Source: Bog-756 sp049517675 (GTDB lineage Bacteria; Actinomycetota; Acidimicrobiia; Acidimicrobiales; RAAP-2). Taken from it: a DNA stretch of 64,000 nt. Shown here one piece after another: positions 24,640-33,430 of the stretch. Location: assembly GCA_049517675.1 (NCBI GenBank), contig JBEKRV010000006.1, positions 41,583-105,582 of the forward strand, in the 5' to 3' direction. Within the stretch, counting starts at the first letter, position 1, and each line of letters opens with the position of its first letter. The position numbers and the translations under genes were made by a program. The notes below the pieces were generated by a model. The model saw only the letters and a list, made by a program, of their open reading frames with translations. It searched no databases and was not told where the DNA came from.

Positions 24640-24857
24640 CGGCTGGCCCTCATCGGTCAACGGTGCTCGACGATCGGCTGGCCGGATCCACCCACGGGAA
24701 TACCGGAGCATATCCATCCCCCAGAAGGCCACCACGCTTCGTTCACGTCACAATCCCACGTGTGGTTGCCGGTGGAGAGGCATGACACCATCGTCGCCCG
24801 GTAGTCGCCCCGAATACCGGTTCTGGGCGCATCATCGGCGACCGGTCCTTGCTCCCA

Positions 24858-25100
24858 GCCCGGCTTGCGGCCCCGTGCGGTGATCATCGGTGCGAGCATC
24901 AGGTCCAGATCGCCGCGGGCGAGGTTGGCGAGGTGCGTCTCGATCTCCTCCGGTGTCGCCAACTCCGCGGCCAGCAGCTGATTGCGGACGTGCTGCACCG
25001 TGGTCGCCTCCAAGGTCGTGCGCGACCGGGACGCGATCGGGACGTAGGCCTCCGCGCCCGCGTCTCTCAGATCCGACTCGCGCGGCAGCCGGGGCAACGA
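24858..25100 (-). pseudogene. Remnant of a SAM-dependent methyltransferase (C-terminal end)
   Basis: About 80 codons resembling the tail of a class I methyltransferase: DAGAEAYVPIASRSRTTLE, then TTVQHVRNQLLAAELATPEEIETHLANLARGDLDLMLAPMITARGRKPG (shown in pieces by VQHVRNQLLAAELATPEE and LDLMLAPMITARGRKP). The catalytic SAM-binding half is missing. It begins 11 bp after the stop of the adjacent LLM gene, and the reading continues past the usual ending into unrelated sequence. The 24640-25111 gap otherwise holds nothing recognisable. I infer deletion or insertion at this border. Confidence 0.5.
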
Positions 25101-25111
25101 TGCCCGTCGGC

Positions 25112-26059
25112 TCACTCGCCGGCCAGTGCGGACACCACCGGCCCCAACGTCTCCCAGGCGTCGGACTCGACCGACCAGTACGAGATCCCGTACTCCTCGC
25201 GTCGCCACCGCAGTTCCTCGGCCATCTCGTCGAGCGTCCCCGCCAATGCCACAGGGACGTGCAGGGCGTCTGCCGGGTCGATGCCGAATGCCGGCGCCAT
25301 CTGGGCGGCCAGGCCTGCTGCGTCGTCGGTGACGGCGGCGAACCCTATGAGTGCATTCAACTCGAGATCGTCGAAGCGGTCACCCGCCGCCTCTTTCACC
25401 CAGGCCACCTTCCGGCGGGTTCGATCGGGCGTCACGTCGACCGCCGTCTCCACGCCGCTCGTTCCCTCGCGCAGGTTGGCGTTGATGCTGACGATGTCGG
25501 CGTGTTGCGCGGCAAAGGAGAGCACACGCTTGCCACCGCCCCCGATGATGAGCGGTGGTCCGGGTCGCTGCACCGGTCGTGGGGTCAGGGTGTGGCCCCG
25601 CACCTCGTAGTACTCACCGCGGAAGTCGAACGGGCCGTCGGTGCGCAGCAGCCCGTTGATCACCGTGACCGCCTCCTCGAACCTGTCCACCCGGACGGCT
25701 GGTCGGTCGTAGGTGAGACCGGCTTCGTCGTAGTCGGTTCGCATCCAGCCGGCGCCCAGGCTGAGTTCGAAGCGCCCTTCGCTGAGCACGTCCAGCGTGG
25801 CCGCCTCCTTGGCCAGGACGAAGGGGTGCCGATAGTCGTTGCAGAAGACGAGCGAACCCATACGCAGCGTCGTCGTGGCCGCGGCCACGGCGGCCAGGGC
25901 AGGGACGGGCGCCAGCTGGTCGCCGAAGTGGTCGGGCATGAGAAGCGTGCTGTAGCCGAGGTCCTCGGCCTTGCGTGCCTGCTCGGCCCAGCTCCTGGCC
26001 GTGCCGTCGGGCGCCTTGCTCAGCTGTGCGGCGAAGCGGAACCTGCGATCGTGTGCCAT
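25112..26059 (-). CDS. F420-dependent LLM-class oxidoreductase
   Basis: A 315-residue luciferase-fold protein: RFRFAAQLSKAPDGTARSWAEQARKAEDLGYSTLLMPDHFGDQLAP, then GSLVFCNDYRHPFVLAKEAATLDVLSEGRFELSLGAGWMRTDYDEAGLTYD. This text matches the subfamily assigned to coenzyme F420 (TIGR03621-like). It would reduce or oxidise an organic substrate with F420. I chose ATG 26059 (MAHDRRFRF); the longer upstream reading starts in sequence that looks non-coding. The 190-bp gap to the VOC gene (26060-26249) has no recognised feature. Confidence 0.9.
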   Translation of the reverse strand: MAHDRRFRFAAQLSKAPDGTARSWAEQARKAEDLGYSTLLMPDHFGDQLAPVPALAAVAAATTTLRMGSLVFCNDYRHPFVLAKEAATLDVLSEGRFELSLGAGWMRTDYDEAGLTYDRPAVRVDRFEEAVTVINGLLRTDGPFDFRGEYYEVRGHTLTPRPVQRPGPPLIIGGGGKRVLSFAAQHADIVSINANLREGTSGVETAVDVTPDRTRRKVAWVKEAAGDRFDDLELNALIGFAAVTDDAAGLAAQMAPAFGIDPADALHVPVALAGTLDEMAEELRWRREEYGISYWSVESDAWETLGPVVSALAGE

Positions 26060-26249
26060 GGATCCATGCTGCCCCAGATCCGCTCTGTGTGCCCCAGACG
26101 CCGGGCGTGTCGCGCACTCCGGAACTCGTGCCACGACCGAGCGGGTTCCCGCGGTCGATCGTGGAAGCCGAGGACGACCATCCGTCGTCGGTGCGGCGGA
26201 ACCTGCGAAGAAGGTCCATGGGGCGGGATCTCACCGGCGACCACGGCAT

Positions 26250-26723
26250 TCACTCGGACCCCTCGCCGGACGTCGTCGACGGCCACCGAGCGGGTGACCA
26301 GTCCCCCTCTGGATCCGTGGTCTGACCCACTTCGATCAGATGACCGTCGGGATCGCGGAGGTAGCAACGGATCTCATACCGGTGTTGCTTCGGCGGCGTC
26401 AGGAAGGGAGCACCCCGGGCGCCCCATTCGGCGTAGACGGCCGCGATGTCCCTCACCCGGATGTTGAGGAAACTGCTGACCCGGTCGGGATCGCGCGGCG
26501 TCTCCAGGGTGACCGCAGGCTTGTCGTCGGTCGGGCCTCCGCCAGCATTGATGACGATCCAGCTGTTGGAGAGTTTGACATAGACGGGTCCTGCATCGGT
26601 TCCTCGGAAGACCACCTTGCCCCCCAGCACCTCGCTGTAGAAGCGCAGGGAGCGCTCGACGTCGTCTGACACGATGAAGTGGGCCAGCAGGATCTCCTCT
26701 GCCGGCGGTGGGACTTCGGCCAT
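26250..26723 (-). CDS. VOC-superfamily (glyoxalase/dioxygenase fold) protein
   Basis: A 157-residue protein with the paired beta-alpha-beta-beta-beta modules of the VOC fold: EILLAHFIVSDDVERSLRFYSEVLGGKVVF in the first half and RYEIRCYLRDPDGHLIEVGQ in the second. The conserved DPDGHxIEV supplies a metal-binding Glu. Members include extradiol dioxygenases, epimerases and resistance proteins, so no specific reaction can be named. It lies in less GC-rich DNA than the catabolic cluster. Confidence 0.88.
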   Translation of the reverse strand: MAEVPPPAEEILLAHFIVSDDVERSLRFYSEVLGGKVVFRGTDAGPVYVKLSNSWIVINAGGGPTDDKPAVTLETPRDPDRVSSFLNIRVRDIAAVYAEWGARGAPFLTPPKQHRYEIRCYLRDPDGHLIEVGQTTDPEGDWSPARWPSTTSGEGSE

Positions 26724-26881
26724 CTGGACACCTCCGCTCGCTGAGTCACACATCCCGCTTGCGGCAGAGTCCGTCGACGCTGTTGCGGTGATCATCGCCT
26801 CGAGGGGGATCGTGCCGGACACACCCCGGACGATCACCTGACGTCGTCGATCGGCGGCCCGGCCTTCCAAAGAAGTATGGC

Positions 26882-26911
26882 AGGGCACCCGTCTGGACGG
26901 ACGGGTGCCCT
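26882..26911. terminator. Perfect 12-bp hairpin in the VOC/muconolactone-isomerase gap
   Basis: AGGGCACCCGTC, a 6-nt loop, then the exact complement. No T-run follows on either strand. It could be a Rho-independent-like actinobacterial terminator, a leader hairpin or a protein site; it is the only striking feature in the 285-bp gap between divergent genes (26724-27008). Confidence 0.35.
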
Positions 26912-27008
26912 CGGCCGCAGAGTCGGTTGCGCATGTCGGCGACATCGGACCGGCCGATAATCTGTCCGGGTCTCGGGAAACGCCGATGCTTGCTCGCAGG
27001 AGGTATCC

Positions 27009-27308
27009 GTGGAGTATCTGACCACCATGACCACCATCGTCCCCGAGGGAACTTCGGAAGCAGAAGTTGATTCGATGAAGCTGCGGGAGGCCGCACACTC
27101 TCGGGAGCTCGCAGCCCGAGGTCATCTGCTCCGTCTCTGGAAGCCGCCCGTGGAGCCGGGAGAGTGGAGGTCGCTCGGCCTTTGGAGCGCCGACGACGAG
27201 GCGGAGCTGCAGGAGCTTCTCGCCACGATGCCTCTTCATGTCTGGATGACGGTAGAAGTGACACCTCTCACCCCTCACCCGAATGACCCGGGAGGCCTGC
27301 AGTCATAG
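27009..27308 (+). CDS. Muconolactone delta-isomerase family protein
   Basis: A 99-residue protein whose length and text fit PF02426: MEYLTTMTTIVPEGTSEAEVDSMKLREAAHSRELAARGHLLRLWKPP then WSADDEAELQELLATMPLHVWMTVEVTPLTPHPND. The family moves the double bond of muconolactone in the catechol branch of the beta-ketoadipate route, but many actinobacterial members sit outside that pathway. GTG 27009 is preceded by GCAGGAGGTATCC, a very good ribosome site. No other beta-ketoadipate gene is in the window except the CMD-like gene at 11.2 kb, which does not look like a true decarboxylase. Confidence 0.88.
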   Translation: MEYLTTMTTIVPEGTSEAEVDSMKLREAAHSRELAARGHLLRLWKPPVEPGEWRSLGLWSADDEAELQELLATMPLHVWMTVEVTPLTPHPNDPGGLQS

Positions 27309-27418
27309 CACTGGCGCCTTCGCGCAGAACCTCCGTGCCCTGGTGGCCGAGAGAAGTGCATCGAGCGCTGCGTTCCGCCCATCACCGGAGAACCGTCGAT
27401 CCGGAGCGCTCCGCCCGG

Positions 27419-29410
27419 TCAGACGGCGGCGAGCCGACGGATCGCTTCGGCGATGTCGTCACGGTCGGGGAGCCAGGCCCGCTCGAGGTCGGGGGAATAG
27501 GGCGCCGGGCTCGCCGCGGCCCCCACCCGCTGGATCGGCGCATCGAGATCCCAGAAGGCCTCCCTGGCCACGGTTGCGGCGATCTCCGCGCCGATGCCGA
27601 AGGGGACCACCGCCTCGTGGGCGATGAGGATCCGGCCAGTCTTGTGCACCGACTCCAGGATCGGCACGATGTCGAGTGGGGCCACCGTCCGCAGGTCGAC
27701 CACCTCGACGGAGATCCCCTCCCCGGCCACCCGCTCGGCCGCCGCCACCACCTCGTGGACCATCCGGGAGACCGAGACGACCGTGACGTCGGATCCCCGA
27801 CGGACCACTGCGGACCTACCGATCGGCACCACGTGGTCGGCCGGCGGCCTCGGGCCCTTCATGCCGTAGAGGAGCCGGTTCTCGATGAATATCACCGGGT
27901 TCGGGTCCTGGATGGCGGCGCGGAGCAGCCCGTAGGTGTCGGCCGGCGTCGAGGGCATCACCACGGTGAGCCCCGGGATGTGGGCCAACAGTGCCTCGAG
28001 GCTCTGCGAGTGCTGACTGCCCGATGAGCGCCCGGCCCCGAACTGGGTCCGGACGGTCAGCGCCATCCGGGCGGCCCCGCCGGTCATGAACGGCAGCTTG
28101 GCCGCCTGGTTGAGCAGCTGGTCGAAGCAGACCCCGACGAAGTCGAGGTACATCAGCTCGACTACGGGGCGCATCCCGGCCATCGCGGCCCCGACGCCCA
28201 GTCCAATGATGGCCGTCTCGGAGATCGGCGTATCGCGCACCCGGTCACCGAACCGGTCGCGGAGCCCCCGGGTGAGACCGAACACGTTGCCCCCCTCCCC
28301 CACGTCGACGCCGGCCACGAACACCCGGTCGTCCTCCGCCAGTTCGGCCTCCAACGCGTCGTGGACGGCGTCCATCATCCGGAACACCGGGGCGTCGGCG
28401 GGCGGAGGCCGCGGCTCGTCGCGCACCAGCCCCGCCCGCAGGACGAACTCGGTGACCGTGGCGGGATCAGGGGCGGCCAGCCGGCGTGCCTCCTCCACGG
28501 CGGCGTCGAGGTCGCCGGACACCGACGACTCGAGCGCCTTCAGCTCGTCGTCGCCCACCCCGGCATCGCGCAGCCGCTCCTCGTGCACCAGGATCGGGTC
28601 GTGGGCCTTCCACTCCTGGACCTCCACTGCGGTGCGGTAGCGCTCGGGATCGCCCTCGTAGTGTCCGTGCCAGCGGAACGTGGTGGCCTCGATCACAGCC
28701 GGGCCTCCCCCTACCCGTACGGTGGCTACGACGTCCTCCATGGCAGCCGTCGTCGCCACCACGTCGTTGCCGTCGACGCCCACGTACGGCATGCCGTACC
28801 CCGCGGCCCGTCGCTCGAGGGACGCCCCGTGCTGCGTCGACGCGGGGCTGAACTCGGCGTACCCGTTGTTCTCGCAGAAGAAGATCACCGGCAGCCGCCA
28901 CACGGCAGCGAGGTTCAACGCTTCGTGGAACGCGCCCTGGGCCGGTGCCCCGTCGCCGAAGAATGCCACTGCGATGCCGCCGTCGGCGCGGAGCTGCGAG
29001 GCCGCGGCCGCGCCCACCGCGATCGGCACGCCGGCGGCGACGATCCCGTTGGCCCCGAAGATCCCGATCCCCGGATCGGCGATGTGCATCGAACCGCCGC
29101 GGCCGCGATTGGTGCCCTGGTCCCTGCCCATGAGCTCCGCGAACATCCCGAGCGGGTCGAGACCCTTGGCCAGGCAGTGGCCATGTCCCCGGTGGGTCGA
29201 GGTGATGACGTCGGTCGGGCTGAGGGGCCAGCAGGCGCCCACCGCCGCCGCTTCCTGCCCGGTCGACAGGTGGACGAACCCGGGGACCTCACCGTCGCGG
29301 TAGAGCGCCGACACCCGTTCCTCGAAGCCCCGTATCACCAGCATCCGGCGGTGCATCTCGACGAGCTCGGCGGGCGGGCGCCCCGATCCGGTGGGCAGAC
29401 GGTCGGTCAC
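27419..29410 (-). CDS. 2-oxoacid dehydrogenase E1, alpha and beta fused
   Basis: A 663-residue single chain. Residues ~1-320 are the E1-alpha part with the thiamine diphosphate motif FFGDGAPAQGAFHEALN...NNGYA; ~330-663 are E1-beta (FGLTRGLRDRFGDRVRDTPISETAIIGLGVGAAMAGMRPVVELMYLDF). Pyruvate, branched-chain and acetoin dehydrogenases usually have two subunits; the one-chain form is known in Actinobacteria. No E2 or E3 is nearby, so the acyl acceptor is unknown. GTG 29410 starts close to operator copy 5, with no obvious ribosome site, so the message may be leaderless. Confidence 0.9.
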   Translation of the reverse strand: MTDRLPTGSGRPPAELVEMHRRMLVIRGFEERVSALYRDGEVPGFVHLSTGQEAAAVGACWPLSPTDVITSTHRGHGHCLAKGLDPLGMFAELMGRDQGTNRGRGGSMHIADPGIGIFGANGIVAAGVPIAVGAAAASQLRADGGIAVAFFGDGAPAQGAFHEALNLAAVWRLPVIFFCENNGYAEFSPASTQHGASLERRAAGYGMPYVGVDGNDVVATTAAMEDVVATVRVGGGPAVIEATTFRWHGHYEGDPERYRTAVEVQEWKAHDPILVHEERLRDAGVGDDELKALESSVSGDLDAAVEEARRLAAPDPATVTEFVLRAGLVRDEPRPPPADAPVFRMMDAVHDALEAELAEDDRVFVAGVDVGEGGNVFGLTRGLRDRFGDRVRDTPISETAIIGLGVGAAMAGMRPVVELMYLDFVGVCFDQLLNQAAKLPFMTGGAARMALTVRTQFGAGRSSGSQHSQSLEALLAHIPGLTVVMPSTPADTYGLLRAAIQDPNPVIFIENRLLYGMKGPRPPADHVVPIGRSAVVRRGSDVTVVSVSRMVHEVVAAAERVAGEGISVEVVDLRTVAPLDIVPILESVHKTGRILIAHEAVVPFGIGAEIAATVAREAFWDLDAPIQRVGAAASPAPYSPDLERAWLPDRDDIAEAIRRLAAV

Positions 29411-29419
29411 GGTCTGTAG

Positions 29420-29435
29420 TGTACTGGTCGGTACA
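29420..29435. promoter_or_regulatory. Shared regulon operator, copy 5 (E1/SDR promoter), best palindrome
   Basis: TGTACTGGTCGGTACA, near-perfect dyad (one mismatch between arms TGTACT and GGTACA), 9 bp before the E1 start and 59 bp before the divergent SDR start. Confidence 0.65.
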
Positions 29436-29494
29436 ATGATGAGGAGAACGAATTCCCGCACCGCCGACGCGTTCCGATCCCGTCGGGTACGGGC

Positions 29495-30241
29495 ATGACG
29501 GCGCCGCGACGGGTGGTGGTGATCACCGGCGCCGGAGGGGCGCTCGGCGCCGCGATCTCGCACGGGCTGGCGGGCGAGCCCGACACCGACCTGGTGCTGA
29601 GCGACGTCAGTGCCGCGTCACTCGAGGCCACCGTCGCCGGATTGCCGTCCGCTACCGGTGGCATCGAGACGACCCTGGCCGACGTCAGCGACGCCGATCA
29701 GGTCGAGTCGGTGGTCACCATGGCGGTCGAGCGCTTCGGCCGACTCGACGTCCTGATCTCCAACGCCGGCGTCCTCTCGGCCAACGGCCGGATCCACAAT
29801 CTCGCCGACGAGGAGTGGGAGCGCGCCTTCCGTGTCAACGTCATGGGTGCCGTCAACGGCATCCGGGCCGCCGTGGGGGTGATGCGCCCGCAGGGGTCGG
29901 GGTCCATCGTGCTCACCGCCTCGATCTCCGGACTGACCGCCTGGTCCCACGCGGCGCCGTACTGCGCCACGAAGGCGGCCGTGATCCAGCTCGCCAAGGT
30001 CGCCGCCGTCGAGTACGCCCGCGACGGGATCCGCGTCAACTGTGTCTGCCCGGGTTCGTTCCGCTCCGCCATCCACGACGACCTACCCACCGAGGCGGTC
30101 GATGCCATCGCCCTGCGGCATCCTCTCGGGATCGGGTCGGCCGACGACCTGGTCGGCGCCTACTCGTACCTGGCGGGCGACGGGTCGCGCTGGACCACCG
30201 GCTCGGCGATGGTCGTCGACGGCGGCTACTCGGCGCCGTGA
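29495..30241 (+). CDS. Short-chain dehydrogenase/reductase (SDR)
   Basis: A 248-residue classical SDR: VVVITGAGGALGAAISHGL (cofactor loop GAGGALG), SNAGVLSANG, LTASISGLTAW, and YCATKAAVIQLAKVAAVEYARDGIRVNCVCPG with the Tyr/Lys pair. The LSDVSA after strand 2 favours NAD(H). It is divergent from the fused E1 gene through an operator-bearing gap of 84 bp, and its 3' end overlaps the TetR gene by 16 bp. Substrate probably an alcohol of the same pathway. Confidence 0.92.
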   Translation: MTAPRRVVVITGAGGALGAAISHGLAGEPDTDLVLSDVSAASLEATVAGLPSATGGIETTLADVSDADQVESVVTMAVERFGRLDVLISNAGVLSANGRIHNLADEEWERAFRVNVMGAVNGIRAAVGVMRPQGSGSIVLTASISGLTAWSHAAPYCATKAAVIQLAKVAAVEYARDGIRVNCVCPGSFRSAIHDDLPTEAVDAIALRHPLGIGSADDLVGAYSYLAGDGSRWTTGSAMVVDGGYSAP

Positions 30242-30879
30242 TCCGGATGCGATGCCTGCTCGCCGGCCGTGGAGGCGATCCCACGGATGAAGATCTCGGC
30301 GAACGGCTTGGCCACGTCGCGGGCCGACAGGGTCCCGCCCGCCTTCAGCCACAGGTAGGTGTAGTTGTGCATGCCCAGCCAGGCCAGGGCGGTCAGCCTC
30401 GGGTCGAGCGGCCGGAATTCGCCGACGTCGACGCCGGCACGGAGGACATCCTCGACCCGACGCTCGTACTCGCGTCGCCGGCCCTGGAACCGCTTGGCCC
30501 GTTCGCCGGTGAGCGCCGGGAACTCGTGGAGGAACACCCAGACGTGGTCGGGGTAGCGATGGATGACGTCCAGCAGCTCGTCGCCGAGCATGGCCAGCTG
30601 CTCCGACGGCTTGCCGCCCGCTTCGGCGACCCGTTCGGCGCCGACCATGACCTCGTCCATCACCCGGTCGTGGATGGCCACGAGGAGTGCTTCCTTGGAG
30701 CCGATGTAGTGATAGAGGGCGCCCTTGCCGAGGTCGTTGGCGGCACAGAGCTCGTTGATGCCGGTGGCGTGGTAGCCGCGCCGGGCGAACACGCTCGCTG
30801 ACGTGTCGATGATCATCTGCCGCCGCATGTCGCGTTTGCTCGGGCCTGGAGTACCGCTCGTCGCGTCGACCCGTGCCAT
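30226..30879 (-). CDS. TetR-family regulator, candidate regulator of the shared operator
   Basis: A 217-residue TetR protein. The N-terminal DNA-binding domain RRQMIIDTSASVFARRGYHATGINELCAANDLGKGALYHYIGSKEALLVAIHDRV has the usual ALYHYIGSKEAL recognition helix. The C-terminal ligand domain (residues ~70-200) is helical. It is convergent with the operator-controlled SDR (16 bp overlap). I propose it for the TGTACC-N4-GGTACA motif because it is the nearest TetR gene to copy 5; there is no copy of that motif in its own upstream region, which weakens the case. GCTAGCAAGCG at 30890-30900 is a half-match to the P450-side palindrome. Confidence 0.9.
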   Translation of the reverse strand: MARVDATSGTPGPSKRDMRRQMIIDTSASVFARRGYHATGINELCAANDLGKGALYHYIGSKEALLVAIHDRVMDEVMVGAERVAEAGGKPSEQLAMLGDELLDVIHRYPDHVWVFLHEFPALTGERAKRFQGRRREYERRVEDVLRAGVDVGEFRPLDPRLTALAWLGMHNYTYLWLKAGGTLSARDVAKPFAEIFIRGIASTAGEQASHPDHGAE

Positions 30880-31131
30880 TCACCTCGACGCTAGCAAGCG
30901 ACCCCCGGTGGAGCCACCATCCGCCGACGGGCCCCCGGGGCTTCCCACCTGCTCCGTCGCTCCCCGGAAGGGACCGACGACACGACCACGTCGGATCCGG
31001 TGGTCACCGGGATGTCCCGCCGGTGACAGGCCCCCACGGGTCGGGCACCCGACGATCGACCGGGCGAGAGGCTCGGAGCGTGCGATGAGAGCCCACGACG
31101 ACAGGGACGGACCCATCGACGGGGCCCGACC

Positions 31132-32661
31132 GTGACGTCGACCTCCGGCGACCTCAATTGGTTCGGGGTCCTGGCCCACCACGCCGTCCGCGCCCCCGAC
31201 AAGGTGCTGACGGTGTTCGAGGGCACCGAGACCACCTACGGCGAGATGGCCCGACGCAGCCGGACGCTGGCCGCCGGTCTGCACGATCGCGGCGTCGGCC
31301 GGGGGGACGTCGTCGGACTCCTCTCCTACAACTGCCCCGAGTTCCTGGAAACCGTGTTCGCCGCCAACTACCTCGGTGCCGTGGCGATGCCGATCAACTG
31401 GCGGCTCGCCGCGCCCGAGGTGCGGTACATCCTCGAGCACTCCCGGGCCGGCGTGCTCGTCTGCGACGAGGCGCTGGTCGGACTGGGTACCGACGCCACG
31501 GACGGCCTGGAGACCGCGATGGTCCGGACCTGCGTGACAGCCACCGCCCCTGACGGGTGGACGACGTTCGGGGACCTCCACGGGGACGGCAGGGGCGTGG
31601 AGCCGGCAGCGGTGGCTGCCGATGACATCCACCGGCTCATGTACACGTCCGGCACCACGGGCCGTCCCAAGGGCGTCATGATCACCCACGCCAACCTGGC
31701 CTGGAAGAACATGGCGCACATCATCGAGTTCGGCTTCACCGCAGGCGACCTGGGCCTCGCCTGCGGCCCGCTCTACCACGTCGGCGCGCTGGACCTCACG
31801 ACGACGTCGCTCATCGCCGCGGGCGCCACGGTGATCATCCACCGGTCGTTCGACGCCGCCGCCGTGGTGGAGGAGCTCGAACGGTCCCGGGTGTCCACGG
31901 TGTGGCTGGCCCCGGCCATGGTCAACGCCATCATGGCGCTGCCCGACGTCGGTGAGCGCGACCTGTCGTCGGTCCGGCTGATCATCAACGGCGGCGAGAA
32001 GATGCCGATCCCGCTCATCGAGCGGATCCAGCGCACGTTCCCCGGGGCCTGGTTCGCCGACGCGTACGGGCTCACCGAGACGGTCTCCGGTGACACCTTC
32101 CTCGACCGGGACAGCATCATCACCAAGCTCGGGAGCGTCGGGCGACCGTGTCTCTACCTCGAGCTCGACATCTGGGACGAGCGGGGCGCTCCGGTACCGC
32201 CGGGCGCCAGCGGCGAGATCGTGATGCGCGGTCCCAAGGTGTTCCCCGGCTACTGGCGGGACCCGGACGCGACCGCGGCGGCGTTCGCCGGCGGCTGGTT
32301 CCACACCGGGGACATCGGTGTCCGCGACGAGGACGGCTACCTCTTCATCGTCGACCGCCTCAAGGACATGATCGTGTCGGGCGGGGAGAACATCGCCAGC
32401 TCCGAGGTCGAGCGTGTCCTCTACGAGCATGCCGACGTCGTCGAGGCCGCCGTCGTGGGCCGTCCCGACGACAGGTGGGGCGAGACCCCGGTGGCCTTCG
32501 TGGTGCTGCGCGCCGGCGCCGACGTGACGGCCGAGGACCTCATCGGGCACTGCCGGGCGGAGCTGGCGCGTTACAAGGTGCCGACGGAGGTCACCTTCCT
32601 CGACGAGCTACCGCGCAACCCGTCCGGCAAGGTGCTGAAGCGCGAGCTGAGAGCCGGGTGA
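31132..32661 (+). CDS. Acyl-CoA synthetase (AMP-forming, ANL superfamily)
   Basis: A 509-residue ligase: the AMP-binding loop MYTSGTTGRPKGVM (near residue 169), the second motif ADAYGLTETVSGD, FHTGDIGVRDEDGYLFIVDRLKDMIVSGGENI, and the catalytic C-terminal Lys in NPSGKVLKREL. It would activate a carboxylate to acyl-CoA via acyl-AMP. GTG 31132 starts it; no strong ribosome site is seen. The 252-bp gap upstream (30880-31131), shared with the TetR gene, has no feature I can name with certainty. It likely feeds products of the oxygenases into CoA-linked degradation. Confidence 0.94.
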   Translation: MTSTSGDLNWFGVLAHHAVRAPDKVLTVFEGTETTYGEMARRSRTLAAGLHDRGVGRGDVVGLLSYNCPEFLETVFAANYLGAVAMPINWRLAAPEVRYILEHSRAGVLVCDEALVGLGTDATDGLETAMVRTCVTATAPDGWTTFGDLHGDGRGVEPAAVAADDIHRLMYTSGTTGRPKGVMITHANLAWKNMAHIIEFGFTAGDLGLACGPLYHVGALDLTTTSLIAAGATVIIHRSFDAAAVVEELERSRVSTVWLAPAMVNAIMALPDVGERDLSSVRLIINGGEKMPIPLIERIQRTFPGAWFADAYGLTETVSGDTFLDRDSIITKLGSVGRPCLYLELDIWDERGAPVPPGASGEIVMRGPKVFPGYWRDPDATAAAFAGGWFHTGDIGVRDEDGYLFIVDRLKDMIVSGGENIASSEVERVLYEHADVVEAAVVGRPDDRWGETPVAFVVLRAGADVTAEDLIGHCRAELARYKVPTEVTFLDELPRNPSGKVLKRELRAG

Positions 32662-32721
32662 CCAGGTCGACGGTCCGCCGAGCACCCCGACCCGTCCTGC
32701 CCCGGACCGCTCCGAGCGCTC

Positions 32722-33321
32722 CTAGGGCGTGGCTCCCCGTCCGGAGCCGTCCAGTAGGCGCGCCACCATCGCCCGGGTCTCGGCGTGGCCGGTGTCCATC
32801 CCCAACGATTCCTCGAGGACCAGGATCTGGGAGACGCCGGTCATCACGGTCATGACCGCCAGCGGTGGGAACCGGTCGGTGTCGATGCCCCGCTCCTCCA
32901 TCACCGCGGCCAGCGCGGCCGCCTGCTTGGCCCGGAACAGCTCCCCGTAGCGGGCGATCTCCGAACGGATGGCCTTGCGGTGGTTGGCCAGGGCCACGAA
33001 CTCCATGTTGAGCGCGGTGCCCGTCGGATCGTCCCCGAAGTCCCAGAGCGCACGCAGCGGCTGCCCGGACTCCAGGATCTTCGTCAGACGCCCGAGGCCG
33101 ATCTCGGCGCGCCGACGGAAGGCGGCGAGGAAGAGGTCGTCCATGGTGCGGAAGTAGTAGTGCACGAGCTGCGGCTTGAGCTCGGCCCGCTCCGCGATGC
33201 GCCGGGAGCTCACCGCGGCGTAGCCCTCCTCCAGCATGATCTGCTCCGCGGCGTCCAACAGCGCAGCCCGGCTCTTCGAGTCCTCGGCACCGATCCTGCG
33301 GTTCGAAACCATGTCTGTCAC
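32722..33321 (-). CDS. TetR-family regulator divergent from the P450
   Basis: A 199-residue TetR protein: SRAALLDAAEQIMLEEGYAAVSSRRIAERAELKPQLVHYYFRTMDDLFLAAFRR, with LVHYYFRTMDDLF as the recognition helix. The rest is an all-helical ligand domain. ATG 33321 (MTDMV) or ATG 33312 are both possible. It is divergent from the P450 across 151 bp that contains a 20-bp palindrome at 33431-33450, the expected arrangement for a repressor that controls the P450-SDR pair and itself. Ligand not identifiable. Confidence 0.9.
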   Translation of the reverse strand: MTDMVSNRRIGAEDSKSRAALLDAAEQIMLEEGYAAVSSRRIAERAELKPQLVHYYFRTMDDLFLAAFRRRAEIGLGRLTKILESGQPLRALWDFGDDPTGTALNMEFVALANHRKAIRSEIARYGELFRAKQAAALAAVMEERGIDTDRFPPLAVMTVMTGVSQILVLEESLGMDTGHAETRAMVARLLDGSGRGATP

Positions 33322-33430
33322 CCGTTGCTCGCCCGTGGAGGTCGGCTCCTCCGCTCACAGCATCCCAGAGCGCCGCCCCGGGCATCCGCACCAGGGCTCG
33401 CCGGTGCCTGTTGACCGACCCCGGGACGGA

